Shown: positions 43,836 through 53,114 of the stretch, one piece after another | How the letters are laid out: each line of letters opens with the position of its first letter | How positions within the stretch are numbered: the first letter of the stretch is position 1 | Assembly (NCBI RefSeq): GCF_001499655.1 | Contig: NZ_LN879502.1 | Span: 1,798,001 to 1,862,000, forward strand | Source of the DNA: Candidatus Protochlamydia naegleriophila | GTDB lineage: Bacteria; Chlamydiota; Chlamydiia; Chlamydiales; Parachlamydiaceae | Length of the DNA stretch: 64,000 bases | Reading direction: 5' to 3' | Position numbers and translations under genes: made by a program | Notes under the pieces: model-generated | What the model was told of the DNA's origin: nothing | The model's database searches: none | The model's input: the letters and a program-made list of their open reading frames with translations, nothing else

Positions 43836-45183
43836 TGTTTTTTGAGACACTTCCAAACCAAGTTGCACTTTTTTTTGGGATTCTTTTTAACGTAGGAAAA
43901 TCAACATAAACTAATCCAAATCTTTTTTGATAACCAAAACTCCATTCAAAATTATCCAAAAGAGACCATGCGAAGTAGCCAGAAATTGGAATCGATCGAT
44001 CGATCAACTTGTGCAGCTCTTGAAGATGGGCCTGAAAATACTCAATTCGACGGTCATCCAATACCTCTTGGGTGGCGCTCAACTCATCATCAAGTGCTGT
44101 TCCATTTTCGGTGATCATGATTTCTCGAGGATGATAACGCTCCCAAACCCATTCTATGATTTCACTAAGCCCCTGAGGATAAAACTCCCACATTGTTGAA
44201 TGCGCATTTGGAAGCGCCACAACTTCAGACTCCAATTGCCCCTCTTTTTCAAAGCCTTTAACAAGGGTCCGCGTATAGTAGTTAATGCCTAAAAAATCTA
44301 AAGGCACGCAAATGCGTTTCATATCTTCAGCCTGAATGATTTGATTCAGCTCAGGATACTTAGCTAAAATTTCCTGTGGATAAGCTCCAAGGAATAAGGC
44401 ATCTAAGAAAAAATCATTCAACATCCATCCATACTGCTTAGCGGCTAATTGATCCGCCTCTTTACTCGGATCAATCGGATAAACTGGACTTAAGTTCAAG
44501 GCTATCCCGATTTTCCCTAAAAAATTTGGAGAATGGGCTCGCATGGCTTCAACAACCATTCCATGAGAAAGCAGCAAATGATGCGCAGCCTGCAGCGAAT
44601 GCTGTACATCCTTCACTCCTGGAGCATGAATGCCCCAACGATATCCAAGCATGGCGATCACCCAAGGCTCGTTGTGAGTGATCCAAATTTTTACTCGATC
44701 GCTAAAATGAGAAAAACAGGTTAATGCATAATGAAGAAATGGTTCAATAACGCCCCTAGAAGCCCATCCGCCTTGTTTTTGCAATCTTTCTGGTAAATCC
44801 CAATGATATAGTGTAATGATCGGCTCAATCCCATACTTCAATAGGGTGTCGATCAATCGATCATAAAAATTCAATCCTTCAGAATTAATAGCCCCAGTTT
44901 CCTCTGGGATTATCCGGGTCCAAGCAATGGAAAAACGGTAAGCCTTGATTCCAAGCTTGCTCATCAAGATGATATCATCTTCCCAGCGCTGATAGTGACC
45001 GCAAGCAATATCACCGTTTTCTCCATTCAAAATATTGCCTGGATACCGGCAAAAAGTATCCCAAATAGAATCCTGCCGGTTACTCAATTTAACTCCACCT
45101 TCGATTTGATAAGCAGAAGTTGCCGTTCCCCAAAGGAAATCTTTTGGAAAAGAAAAATTACGCCTGGGCATATTCATAGCCAT
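43816..45183 (-). CDS. family 1 glycosidase (beta-glucosidase)
   Basis: A 455-residue GH1 enzyme. It opens with FPKDFLWGTATSAYQIEG, has the acid/base Glu172 in THNEPW and the nucleophile Glu in MITENG (about 365), and FAWSLLDNFEW near the end. Members hydrolyse beta-linked gluco-, galacto- or 6-phospho-beta-glucosides; the sequence alone does not fix the substrate. No signal peptide, so it acts in the cytoplasm. It overlaps the glycosyltransferase gene (26 bases) and the next hydrolase gene (20 bases), so it belongs to the same operon. A glycosidase beside glycosyltransferases suggests trimming or turnover of an internal glycoside. Confidence 0.93.
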   Translation of the reverse strand: MAMNMPRRNFSFPKDFLWGTATSAYQIEGGVKLSNRQDSIWDTFCRYPGNILNGENGDIACGHYQRWEDDIILMSKLGIKAYRFSIAWTRIIPEETGAINSEGLNFYDRLIDTLLKYGIEPIITLYHWDLPERLQKQGGWASRGVIEPFLHYALTCFSHFSDRVKIWITHNEPWVIAMLGYRWGIHAPGVKDVQHSLQAAHHLLLSHGMVVEAMRAHSPNFLGKIGIALNLSPVYPIDPSKEADQLAAKQYGWMLNDFFLDALFLGAYPQEILAKYPELNQIIQAEDMKRICVPLDFLGINYYTRTLVKGFEKEGQLESEVVALPNAHSTMWEFYPQGLSEIIEWVWERYHPREIMITENGTALDDELSATQEVLDDRRIEYFQAHLQELHKLIDRSIPISGYFAWSLLDNFEWSFGYQKRFGLVYVDFPTLKRIPKKSATWFGSVSKNNAIAIN

Positions 45184-46336
45184 GATAATAGACAGCCTGG
45201 CTATTACCTATTCTCTCTTTGCAGTAGGCGATGTGATATCCCAACCCGCAGTATTTAAAAATTGTTTCGTAGTAAAACTCGCGATAAGGATCGCACTCCA
45301 AGCGTGAAGCAAAATCTTCATGCAAAAAGCCTTTATTCCTTTCTACAACCTTTTCAAAGTACTGTAAGGCAGTAGCAATGTCACCTTTAAGCTGATAAAG
45401 AAGGCCTAGATTGACATAGATATGAACTAACAGTGGATTCAAATGGTAAGCTCTTAAAAAAGCCTCTTCTGCCCCGTCATAGCGCTTAAGTGACATATTC
45501 ATGAGTCCGATCATATTCAAAATCATCGGATCATTTGGATTGCATTCCATGGCTTTCTTGTAGTGATGTAGAGCCTCTTCAACACTTCCAGTAGATCTTA
45601 AAACTTGTGCGAGACAATAGTGAGAATGGGCAGAGTCAGGCGTAAGCGAGACTCCTTTTTTGGCAATCTCCAATGCTTCATCAAAGCGGCCCAGCGTGCG
45701 CAAAATCATTCCCATATATCCCATTAGGCGGCTATTGTTCGGCTGCTTATCAATTTCCCCATGCATCAGTTTAAAGTAGTAATGGGCCTTGATATTACGG
45801 TTTTCAATGCTTCTGCAATGACCATAATGATTTAATAAAACGGGAGCATCAACGATTTCGCCTCCATTTCTTTTGATAGATTGAGTGACAGACTCGCTGA
45901 CAGTTCCTTCATATCTAATAGATGGAGTGTTTCTGAAGGCCTTAAGATTCTTTGAAGTGTACCATCCGCCTGTTCCAAAGAAATTGTAACGTGTTAATTG
46001 ACATCCCCAAACTGAAGATGGGGCCTGCTTTATATAATCGAGAAGGTTATCTGCATCTATACTCTCAAAACTTTCATCTGCATCTAAAAACAAGACCCAA
46101 GGAGTCTTAACGTATTGGAGAGCATAGTTGCGTGCCTGGCTAAAATCGTTCTGAAAGTTGATTTGATAACAGTCAGTTGTCAGCAATTGTGCAATTTCAA
46201 GAGTTTCGTCGGTAGATCCTGTATCGACAATGACAACTTGAGAAACAATGTTCTTCACACTGTCTACACACTTTCTAAGATATTTTGCTTCATTCTTTAC
46301 AATCAAACACAAACAAAGGGGACTCATATTATTCAT
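45158..46336 (-). CDS. family 2 glycosyltransferase with TPR domain
   Basis: About 392 residues. The first 230 form a GT-A fold family 2 transferase of the SunS/beta-1,4-glucosyltransferase-like type: LCLIVKNEAKYLRKC, VVIVDTGSTDETL, and the metal-binding LFLDADESF. Residues about 240-360 are three to four TPR units (NPNDPMILNMIGLMNMSLKR). The start ATG 46336 has AAAGG 7 bases upstream; a GTG at 46351 is less likely. Substrate unknown. It sits between a hydrolase and beta-glucosidase genes in the operon. Confidence 0.85.
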   Translation of the reverse strand: MNNMSPLCLCLIVKNEAKYLRKCVDSVKNIVSQVVIVDTGSTDETLEIAQLLTTDCYQINFQNDFSQARNYALQYVKTPWVLFLDADESFESIDADNLLDYIKQAPSSVWGCQLTRYNFFGTGGWYTSKNLKAFRNTPSIRYEGTVSESVTQSIKRNGGEIVDAPVLLNHYGHCRSIENRNIKAHYYFKLMHGEIDKQPNNSRLMGYMGMILRTLGRFDEALEIAKKGVSLTPDSAHSHYCLAQVLRSTGSVEEALHHYKKAMECNPNDPMILNMIGLMNMSLKRYDGAEEAFLRAYHLNPLLVHIYVNLGLLYQLKGDIATALQYFEKVVERNKGFLHEDFASRLECDPYREFYYETIFKYCGLGYHIAYCKERIGNSQAVYYHGYEYAQA

Positions 46337-46340
46337 ATTA

Positions 46341-47063
46341 CTACCTTTCACTCAAGAGTTCTAATGCTTCTACCATTTTATTAATCGCTAAAGAACGGGC
46401 TTGTAACGATTCGAAAAGATGCCCTGAATTTTTAATTTTAATCGTACGTACCCCTATCGGCTCTAACGTCTCTACAAGCTGCCTAATTTTCATATCCCCA
46501 TCCCCATAAAACAAAAAGCGGTGCGCATTCGAATGGGCTAAGGTTTGTTCAGGAAAAAGGGACAGGCGTTCTTCAAAAAATTGCTTATGCAAAAAAAACT
46601 GTCCCTCTCTGATCGGCAGAGGATCGCAGCAAAGGTCAAAAGGCGGAGCATTTCGCACATCGCTATTGAACAAACAAATCGCTTTGCACTCTTTATATTT
46701 TTTCAACGCATTCGAGGCTACAACGCCACCCAAACTTAATCCTGCCAAAATGATGTGGGGAAATGAATAATGGGCGCGGCACCAGTCAATTACAGCTTCC
46801 AAATCTTCTTCCATTTGAGCAAAAGTTGTCTTTTCAAACGCTCCGGAAGAATCCCCCGATCCCCTAAAGTCAAACCGGGCCACTAAATAGTGTTGTTCCG
46901 CTAAAGTCTTTCCCCACGCTGTTAAAATTCGTTGTGGGCCGGAGCGATCCCCTGTCAAACCATGGCAAAAAACAACTAAGGCTTTGATCTCTCCATCAGG
47001 AATATCTAAAACAAGATTAATCCACCCAAAATGCAGAGGCAGCATTGTCTCTAGTTTTGGCAT
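46341..47063 (-). CDS. alpha/beta hydrolase (serine esterase/peptidase type)
   Basis: About 240 residues with a full catalytic set: HG motif VVFCHGLTGDRSG, nucleophile in GLSLGG, Asp in YGDGDMKI and His in NSGHLF. It belongs to the large hydrolase group containing acyl hydrolases and serine aminopeptidase-like enzymes. ATG 47063 is preferred (13-base overlap with the upstream glycosyltransferase); a TTG at 47078 is possible. In this operon it may remove an acyl group from a glycoside, but this is inference. Confidence 0.85.
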   Translation of the reverse strand: MPKLETMLPLHFGWINLVLDIPDGEIKALVVFCHGLTGDRSGPQRILTAWGKTLAEQHYLVARFDFRGSGDSSGAFEKTTFAQMEEDLEAVIDWCRAHYSFPHIILAGLSLGGVVASNALKKYKECKAICLFNSDVRNAPPFDLCCDPLPIREGQFFLHKQFFEERLSLFPEQTLAHSNAHRFLFYGDGDMKIRQLVETLEPIGVRTIKIKNSGHLFESLQARSLAINKMVEALELLSER

Positions 47064-48391
47064 AGGGCTTGTTTCCAATCTTCGTTCGGTAGATACGACT
47101 TGATCCTAGGATGTTTAAAAAAGGGAACGTAAACATCCAATGCTGCATTTGAGGAACTGCTTAAAAGGACGAAATCTTTTGTCGCTTCTTGGCATTTTTG
47201 CTTGATCCAATCAATGGGATCGCCTTCAGCATTCGCAAAATCGTATACGTCTATATGCTGTCTGCAGGAAAGGCTATTTTCAAATTGATCAAAGACATCA
47301 AAATAGTTAGCCTTTATCTCTGGATGAAAGACTTGCTTGAAGAGGCTAAAGCCTTGTGCCTTATCTCCTGAATGTTTTTTTAAAAAGAGTTCCAAGTTTT
47401 GCAACCAGCTTAGATATCTATTCATCGTGAGTTGGCGGTCATGATATAGATGATAGCCACATATTCTCTTAGAAAAGATGAAATGGGCACCTTGCTGATG
47501 AAGGCGATAAGCAAAGTCTATATCCTCCAATCCCCACCCGACAAAACTTTCATCAAATCTGATACTTCCTAAAAAGTGCTTTGTAATTGAAAAGTTGCAT
47601 GTATAGGCAAGGCTCCAAGGACAATTTAAATGACTGAGGCAAAAAGAATACCTTCTTAAAAGTTTTTCCCGGCTATCTAAATTATATCCCCCCGATTCAG
47701 CATTTGTATGCCCCGGCGGCAAATGGCGCCTGGCTCCCAATAAAAGGAGGGAATTCGAAAGACGAAAGCGTTGGCATATTTGATCCAGATAATCATTTTC
47801 AACTAGAATGTCGGCATCTAAGAAAATTAAAATGTCCCCTTTAGCAGCTTCTATTCCCACGTTTCGGGCAGCTCCCGGTCCGCGGTTGGACGTGCGAATA
47901 GTCTTTGTGGGAAAACTCTCTGCCACTTCAGCTGTTGCATCGCTTGAGCCGTCATCTACAACTATAACTTCATATGAATCTGGAGAAAGATTTTGCTTAA
48001 AAAGCGCCTCTAAACAAAAGCGAAGATGATCCTGTCGATTATATGCAGGAATGATGACAGAGACCAAAAGAGGCGTTCCATATAAATGATGCTTCACCCA
48101 GCGCACCAATGAAGCCATAGAGGTTTCATCTGACGGGCAATACCTCCAGATCAACATCCCAGACTCTATAGAGAATGGATTTTCCACAGCGTGCCCTGCC
48201 TCATGCAATAGAATTTTGCAATCGGCATTGGCAAAACGCTCAAAGGCTAATGGGCCCACAAGAATTGTATCTCGAACAGGAAGCGGTGTTGCATGATCAA
48301 CAACCACCACATCCATTCTCAATGCTTCACTTAATTGTGAAGCTATTTCCAAAGGACCCTGAAAGGTTACTATTTTCAAGTGAAGCCTCAT
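47051..48391 (-). CDS. family 2 glycosyltransferase, two-domain
   Basis: A 446-residue protein. The first 105 residues are a small alpha/beta region of unknown role. Residues about 108-340 are a family 2 glycosyltransferase (SVIIPAYNRQDHL, VVDDGSSDAT, metal-binding FLDADILVE) with the acceptor-side WGLEDIDFAYRL block typical of galactosyltransferase-like C-terminal regions. The ATG shares a base with the stop of the preceding Nudix gene (TAATG). Sugar donor and acceptor are unknown. Confidence 0.85.
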   Translation of the reverse strand: MRLHLKIVTFQGPLEIASQLSEALRMDVVVVDHATPLPVRDTILVGPLAFERFANADCKILLHEAGHAVENPFSIESGMLIWRYCPSDETSMASLVRWVKHHLYGTPLLVSVIIPAYNRQDHLRFCLEALFKQNLSPDSYEVIVVDDGSSDATAEVAESFPTKTIRTSNRGPGAARNVGIEAAKGDILIFLDADILVENDYLDQICQRFRLSNSLLLLGARRHLPPGHTNAESGGYNLDSREKLLRRYSFCLSHLNCPWSLAYTCNFSITKHFLGSIRFDESFVGWGLEDIDFAYRLHQQGAHFIFSKRICGYHLYHDRQLTMNRYLSWLQNLELFLKKHSGDKAQGFSLFKQVFHPEIKANYFDVFDQFENSLSCRQHIDVYDFANAEGDPIDWIKQKCQEATKDFVLLSSSSNAALDVYVPFFKHPRIKSYLPNEDWKQALCQN

Positions 48392-48906
48392 TATTTAGAA
48401 TCAATAATTAAGTGCTCAGTGTTATCGGGTAAAGCACTAAGCCGAGTTTTGATATAGCCGGGACGAAGATCGACCGATTCCAGATGGTTCAATGGCAACC
48501 ATCGAAATGTTAGCGTCTTTGCCCTTTCATTAATTTTTTCTTCTTCATAGACAGACCATTCTTCTTTCTTCTCATAGATCTCTTTATTGCTTGGAAAATC
48601 GATGAGATAGTAATAGCCCAACTCATGGACCTTTTGATTTTCGAAACTATAAAAATCTTCTACTATCCACAAGGGCCGCTCAACGCGGCAAGGAATCTTC
48701 AATTCTTCTTTAATCTCCCTTTCCAATGCCACTTGCGACGACTCCATAAACTCCACTCGCCCGCCAGGAAAGAGCCAAAAGTCATAGGGCGAAATTTTAA
48801 CAGCCAGCACACGCCCATCATTGAGAGCGATTCCGCACGTTCGATAATTAAAATATTTTTCCCCAACTTCATAGGAGACGGGAAGCGTAGTTGTAAGACT
48901 ATTCAT
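48391..48906 (-). CDS. Nudix hydrolase
   Basis: A 171-residue Nudix protein with the box GGRVEFMESSQVALEREIKE-EL, matching G-x5-E-x7-REUXEE; the final Gly of the motif is Lys. These enzymes cleave nucleoside diphosphates linked to another group. It ends one base into the glycosyltransferase start and overlaps the second Nudix gene by 8 bases. The pair recalls sugar-nucleotide metabolism, but substrates cannot be read. Confidence 0.85.
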   Translation of the reverse strand: MNSLTTTLPVSYEVGEKYFNYRTCGIALNDGRVLAVKISPYDFWLFPGGRVEFMESSQVALEREIKEELKIPCRVERPLWIVEDFYSFENQKVHELGYYYLIDFPSNKEIYEKKEEWSVYEEEKINERAKTLTFRWLPLNHLESVDLRPGYIKTRLSALPDNTEHLIIDSK

Positions 48907-49339
48907 GACTCTTGAAGACCTCTAAAATAATCTGCTTCAAACGAGGCATCAAGGAAGCATATTCTTCCGAATGAATCTCTTTTTCAGTGACCCATTTAAA
49001 TTGCGTGTGCTCCTTATTCAATTTTACTTCTTGATCATTATCTGTAGCTTGAGTCAAGTAAGTAAACATGTTGCGGTACGCTTTATCATCACCAACCCTA
49101 ATTTCAAAAGCATCTTCTGACAAAAGCTGCACTACTTTGACCTTTAGCCCCGTTTCTTCGCTCGTCTCCCTTACGACGGCTTCATAGGTCCTCTCTAAAA
49201 AATCAACCTTTCCAGCCGGAACATTCCAGACATTCGGCGCCACTCTACAATCTGAGGCCCGCTTCACCAAAAGCACCTCTCCTGGCATATCCTGTAAATG
49301 TCTATAAATAACTGACTCTACCGAAATTCTGAAACTCAT
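48899..49339 (-). CDS. Nudix hydrolase
   Basis: A 146-residue Nudix enzyme with the complete box: G of AGKVDFLERTYE, then AVVRETSEETGL. The leading strand region (ESVIYRHLQDMPGEVLLVKR) fits. The start is ATG 49339 or 49342 (GTG 49345 also in frame); TTGAGG lies just upstream. It follows the oxidoreductase gene by about 20 bases. Substrate unknown; a nucleotide-sugar or NTP is likely. Confidence 0.88.
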   Translation of the reverse strand: MSFRISVESVIYRHLQDMPGEVLLVKRASDCRVAPNVWNVPAGKVDFLERTYEAVVRETSEETGLKVKVVQLLSEDAFEIRVGDDKAYRNMFTYLTQATDNDQEVKLNKEHTQFKWVTEKEIHSEEYASLMPRLKQIILEVFKSHE

Positions 49340-49360
49340 CATCACCTCAAAGGTTAAAAT

Positions 49361-50812
49361 TTAGACTACCACTGCTTTTTCACATAAAGGATGTAATTCA
49401 AACTTCTCTATGGGAACCTGATTAGCATGATCGCGACAGAGCAACTTCAAAGATTTAGATAACAGCTGAATGCTCAACTTGTGATCGCGTAAATCTGACA
49501 AGGACTTTTCATTGCTAATAAAATTAAAAAAACAACTTTCCCTGGAAATTTCATTAAATCCATTCTTGATCGAGGAAAAATCATCTGAATGATAAATTTC
49601 AAAAGGCTTGCCGCCGATCAAATCTGAATTTCTAAAGATCATGACATCGAAATGAAGCTCGTGCCCAACAGAAATCGGATCTTCAAAACTCACCTCATTT
49701 GGGCTTTGGGAAAGATAGCTGTGCACTTGTATGTTGAGTAAAGGCCCAAATTGCAAATTCAATCTCTCATGCCGAAGACGTCCATTATTTTTATAAGTAT
49801 CCTCTGGAAGCACGCTCGACTTCCGCCTGCAAAATCCAGTTTGCAATAAGTTCAGATTGCAAACAGACAGCTTCCTGTCGCCTTGAAATAACTGAAGAAT
49901 CGAAAAAAAGTCGAGCTCACCAAATCTGGAAAAGCCAAATGCATAAGGATCCTCAAAGATTTCAGCGTATTTCTTGTGGCCGAAAAATCGCTCATAGTCT
50001 TTTTGATTAACAGCACCCAAAGAATCCAATGGGGAAAACCCCGTACCATAATATTCAGCACAGGTAGGCGTCTTACTGCAATATTTGAAGCTGCTCTTTA
50101 GCAAGACTCCCAATAAATCAATGAAATGATAACCGCTATGGAGAAGCTTGCCATAGCCGTATTTGTAGGGATGATTTTCACGCTCTAAAAATTCATTCGG
50201 CATATTCCACATCCCATCGCAATGATAAATATCGCAATAGGTTAAAGGAACATCAAACTCACGGACAAAAGACTCTATCTGCTCTTGAATAAATTGATAT
50301 ACCGGGTGATATCTCCTCTGGCATTGAATCTCAATCCTTAAGTTTGGTGTCGGACTCTCTTCAATTTTCTGCAAAAGCGTGTTATAGTCCTTTTCAATTT
50401 TTTCAGCCGCACTCATTGAAATGGAAGCAAACTCTGGAGCTGTGAGGGGTTTCTCAACTTGTACGTGAATTCCATTCTCAATAAAGAAATCAAGATAGGC
50501 ATAGTGCGCTTTAGGCTCCGTTGCCACAATCGCATGCGTGATATCATGCTTTTTTAACAATTGCAAGATCATTCGCTTTTGTTGATCTGGTAGTATTTCA
50601 CAATCTCGATACTCTTCAGGAATCAGATAGAATGGAATTTGAAAACCATTGCAATCTAAAAAACGCGTTAACTCTGATCTTTTACTTTCTAAATCGATAA
50701 TAAATTCGGGCTGGAATTGATGTCTCTTGAATAGTTCAAAATAATTCCTCTTACTAAAAGGGCCTAATCCAACTAGAACTATTTTTGGGTAGGATTGCAT
50801 GTGATAAACCAT
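49361..50812 (-). CDS. Gfo/Idh/MocA-like oxidoreductase
   Basis: A 483-residue protein. The N-terminal Rossmann start KIVLVGLGPFSKRN and the HVQVEKPLTAP segment (the EKP motif) place it in the Gfo/Idh/MocA family, which act on sugars, inositols or sugar nucleotides with NAD(P). It is longer and more divergent than usual, with unrecognised C-terminal 150 residues. ATG 50812 is used; ATG 50800 would remove four residues. It is the first gene of the ten-gene minus-strand operon; the promoter should lie in the AT-rich gap upstream. Confidence 0.75.
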   Translation of the reverse strand: MVYHMQSYPKIVLVGLGPFSKRNYFELFKRHQFQPEFIIDLESKRSELTRFLDCNGFQIPFYLIPEEYRDCEILPDQQKRMILQLLKKHDITHAIVATEPKAHYAYLDFFIENGIHVQVEKPLTAPEFASISMSAAEKIEKDYNTLLQKIEESPTPNLRIEIQCQRRYHPVYQFIQEQIESFVREFDVPLTYCDIYHCDGMWNMPNEFLERENHPYKYGYGKLLHSGYHFIDLLGVLLKSSFKYCSKTPTCAEYYGTGFSPLDSLGAVNQKDYERFFGHKKYAEIFEDPYAFGFSRFGELDFFSILQLFQGDRKLSVCNLNLLQTGFCRRKSSVLPEDTYKNNGRLRHERLNLQFGPLLNIQVHSYLSQSPNEVSFEDPISVGHELHFDVMIFRNSDLIGGKPFEIYHSDDFSSIKNGFNEISRESCFFNFISNEKSLSDLRDHKLSIQLLSKSLKLLCRDHANQVPIEKFELHPLCEKAVVV

Positions 50813-51283
50813 CTATAATATAATGCCATTTTTTGATAAGTCTGAGTTTTTTAATTCTCAAATATTCTATGGCTTCATCAAAAAATAAAAACTTTAATTT
50901 AAATTTAAACTGAGCAAGTTAGGCTTATGCTCTATTAATTGCAAGAAAATTAACAAAAAATGCTATGCAATTTTATAAAAATTAGACTCAAATTGTAAAG
51001 GCTCATACATCTATCTCTCTAATCAGTAATGCAAAATTATTTTTTAGCTATTTCGCTTTCTATTTCCACTTAATCTACTCTGTAAGTACGTGAAGAACCA
51101 TTTTTAACAACTTGTTTTTATGATTGCTGTTTGATAAAATGAATCAATGATAATTCAAGAAAGAATGGCTAGTTAGTTTCTAAAAAAGAAGAATGAGTAT
51201 AAAAACTACTCACCCTTACTTATCAAGGCATCTATTGCGCTAAATAAGCTAGATTATAAAGGCGTAAACCTCGTAATCAAAAA
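50813..51283. other. AT-rich intergenic region
   Basis: About 470 very AT-rich bases between the ten-gene operon and the hydrophobic protein pair, all read on the minus strand. The operon promoter should lie near 50830-50950. I see no gene, RNA or repeat in it. Confidence 0.4.
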
Positions 51284-51811
51284 CTAGCTGAATACTGCTT
51301 CAGGAATATATAAGAGTACATCTAAGGCTGTTGCCATGACTCGATTGAGCCTTAATGTACAAGCTGTTTTGTAGATCAAAACAAACGGATCCGCAGCATC
51401 TGTCGCAACATCCGCAATCGTATTGAAGCTAGTTGAAGCTGCGGCCCTGATGGAGTGCCCTGCAAAAGTAGGTATTGCAATATTCACATTGGTTGCAGCA
51501 TAGAGTGAAGCCTTTCCAACAAAAGCAGCTGAGAGAAGAATCGATGTTGCAGTAAAACAGATCGCAGCTGCAGCATTAACAGGGATGTTTACAATTGATA
51601 TGGCATAGTGTTTGGCAATTGTACTTAACAAGCGCTCTTGGGAACTCCAATCGATCCGCGTCTCTTTGGCTATATCGTTCATCGGTTTAATAAGAAAAGG
51701 CGTACTTTCATTCATCTGACAAGGCACCTCTGATTCAACTGCTTTTTTCAAGCCTGCATCGATACGCCTTACAACAAATTCTATGGTAGGCACCAAAACA
51801 TTTTCAATCAT
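51284..51811 (-). CDS. hydrophobic hypothetical protein, paralogue of upstream gene
   Basis: A 175-residue protein with a long Ala-rich hydrophobic stretch at about residues 70-115 (SIVNIPVNAAAAICFTATSI). That region follows the same pattern as the upstream gene (SVICIPCNTTATVVGAVGMA), so the two look like diverged tandem duplicates. ATG 51811 overlaps the upstream stop (ATGA). The bilobed hydrophobic stretch recalls Inc proteins, but no other Inc evidence is seen. Function unknown. Confidence 0.6.
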   Translation of the reverse strand: MIENVLVPTIEFVVRRIDAGLKKAVESEVPCQMNESTPFLIKPMNDIAKETRIDWSSQERLLSTIAKHYAISIVNIPVNAAAAICFTATSILLSAAFVGKASLYAATNVNIAIPTFAGHSIRAAASTSFNTIADVATDAADPFVLIYKTACTLRLNRVMATALDVLLYIPEAVFS

Positions 51812-52296
51812 AGGTGATAAAATTTTTCTATAAAAAACTTAAAAACATCTGCAATAGCATTCAGAGCCATTTTCACAAAACCACCAAGATTAATTCTCTC
51901 TGCAATCCACTTTAGCAGACGGTAGCCTTGATAAAAAAGATTGCCCACATCGTACAGCAACTCATACGTATTCACAACTAAATCTGAGGAGGCTTTAGCT
52001 GCCCGCTCACCAAACCAAAGAAATCCTGATGGAAATGAGGGCTTGACATTCCCCAAAGTTGCAGCAAAAATACCAACCTTCAAAGCTCCGAGCGTTGCCC
52101 CCGTAACGGCCATTCCTACCGCTCCTACAACTGTTGCAGTAGTATTACATGGAATGCAAATCACCGATAAAGCCTTATGCCCAAGCCATGCAGCAATACT
52201 ATTGACAGAAAGCGAATCCTGGTTAGAAAAATTAAACAAGCTTTCTCTTCCTTGATTGACTCCTGTTAATACAGGAAACCCTTGAATAGTGGTCAT
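51808..52296 (-). CDS. hydrophobic hypothetical protein
   Basis: A 162-residue protein with a bilobed hydrophobic stretch at about residues 43-82 and a C-terminal amphipathic helix (FFIEKFYHL). ATG 52296 has TAGGAG at a good distance. It is the first of a two-gene unit with the paralogue at 51284. An IS element lies 88 bases upstream of its start, possibly separating it from older control DNA. Unknown function; candidate membrane or Inc-like protein. Confidence 0.6.
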   Translation of the reverse strand: MTTIQGFPVLTGVNQGRESLFNFSNQDSLSVNSIAAWLGHKALSVICIPCNTTATVVGAVGMAVTGATLGALKVGIFAATLGNVKPSFPSGFLWFGERAAKASSDLVVNTYELLYDVGNLFYQGYRLLKWIAERINLGGFVKMALNAIADVFKFFIEKFYHL

Positions 52297-52391
52297 AAAA
52301 CTCCTATTTTTTATTTATTAAAAACAGCATTGCAGAAAAATTAACATTTCAAAACAATTTAATCGGATTTTAATTTATTTAAAAGAATTTT

Positions 52392-52414
52392 GGTAGTCCT
52401 AAACATGTAATGCT
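52392..52414 (+). repeat. left terminal inverted repeat of IS
   Basis: Begins GGTAGTCCTAAA and matches the inverse of 53197-53219 at 22 of 23 bases (C/G difference at position 13). Confidence 0.88.
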
Positions 52415-52484
52415 GAGAAAAGATTTCCTTTGACTTTTTGATGTCGTTTGGGTTTTCGTCTTTGGTTTATAACCCAGGAAAACA

Positions 52485-53114
52485 ATGCTTCTAGAATGTC
52501 CAGCTTGCTCTTCAACATCGATCAAAAAAAATGGTCATATTCACAACGGAAAGCAAAATCACCAATGCCTTGCTTGTGGACGACAGTTTGTCCTTGATCC
52601 TCAGCAGAAAATAATTAATGAAGAGAAGAGATCGTTGATTCGCCAAGCACTTCTCGAACGAGTTTCTCTTGAGGGGGTCTGCCGAATTTTTAATGTGAGC
52701 ATGCCATGGCTTTTGCAATTTATTAATGAAATTATCAAAGAACTCCCGGGTGATCTGAATGCGACGGTAACCTGTGCTGATGAGCTTGAAGTGGCTTTTG
52801 TTGAGTTAGATGAGCAATGGAGTTATGTTAAAAAAAAAGATAATCAGCAGTGGTTATGGCTTGTTTTTCATTCCAAAACTCGGCAGGTTTTGGCAATGCA
52901 TGTTGGTAAGCGAACAAGACAAGCAGCTGAATGCTTATTAGAAAAATTGCCCGAAGACTTAAAAAAAAAGCCATCTTTTATACAGATAAGTTCTCTGTTT
53001 ACTATGAAACCATTCCATGGCTTCAACATCGACCGGTTGGAAAAGAATCAGGTAAAACAAGCTACATTGAAAGATTTAATAATACCCTCAGACAAAGATG
53101 CTCTCGACTGGTGA
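52485..53114 (+). CDS. IS1-like transposase, 5' frame
   Basis: The first frame encodes a zinc-finger N-terminus (CPACSSTSIKKNG, CLACGRQF), a helix-turn-helix region (GVCRIFNVSMPWLLQF) and the start of the DDE domain with Asp in ELDEQWSYV. The true product follows this frame to codons TTA AAA AAA AAG (52958-52970). Beyond it, this frame reads unrelated residues to a stop at 53114. A -1 shift there would join the second frame for about 242 residues, the size of IS1 InsAB'. ATG 52485 follows CAGGAA. Confidence 0.8.
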   Translation: MLLECPACSSTSIKKNGHIHNGKQNHQCLACGRQFVLDPQQKIINEEKRSLIRQALLERVSLEGVCRIFNVSMPWLLQFINEIIKELPGDLNATVTCADELEVAFVELDEQWSYVKKKDNQQWLWLVFHSKTRQVLAMHVGKRTRQAAECLLEKLPEDLKKKPSFIQISSLFTMKPFHGFNIDRLEKNQVKQATLKDLIIPSDKDALDW

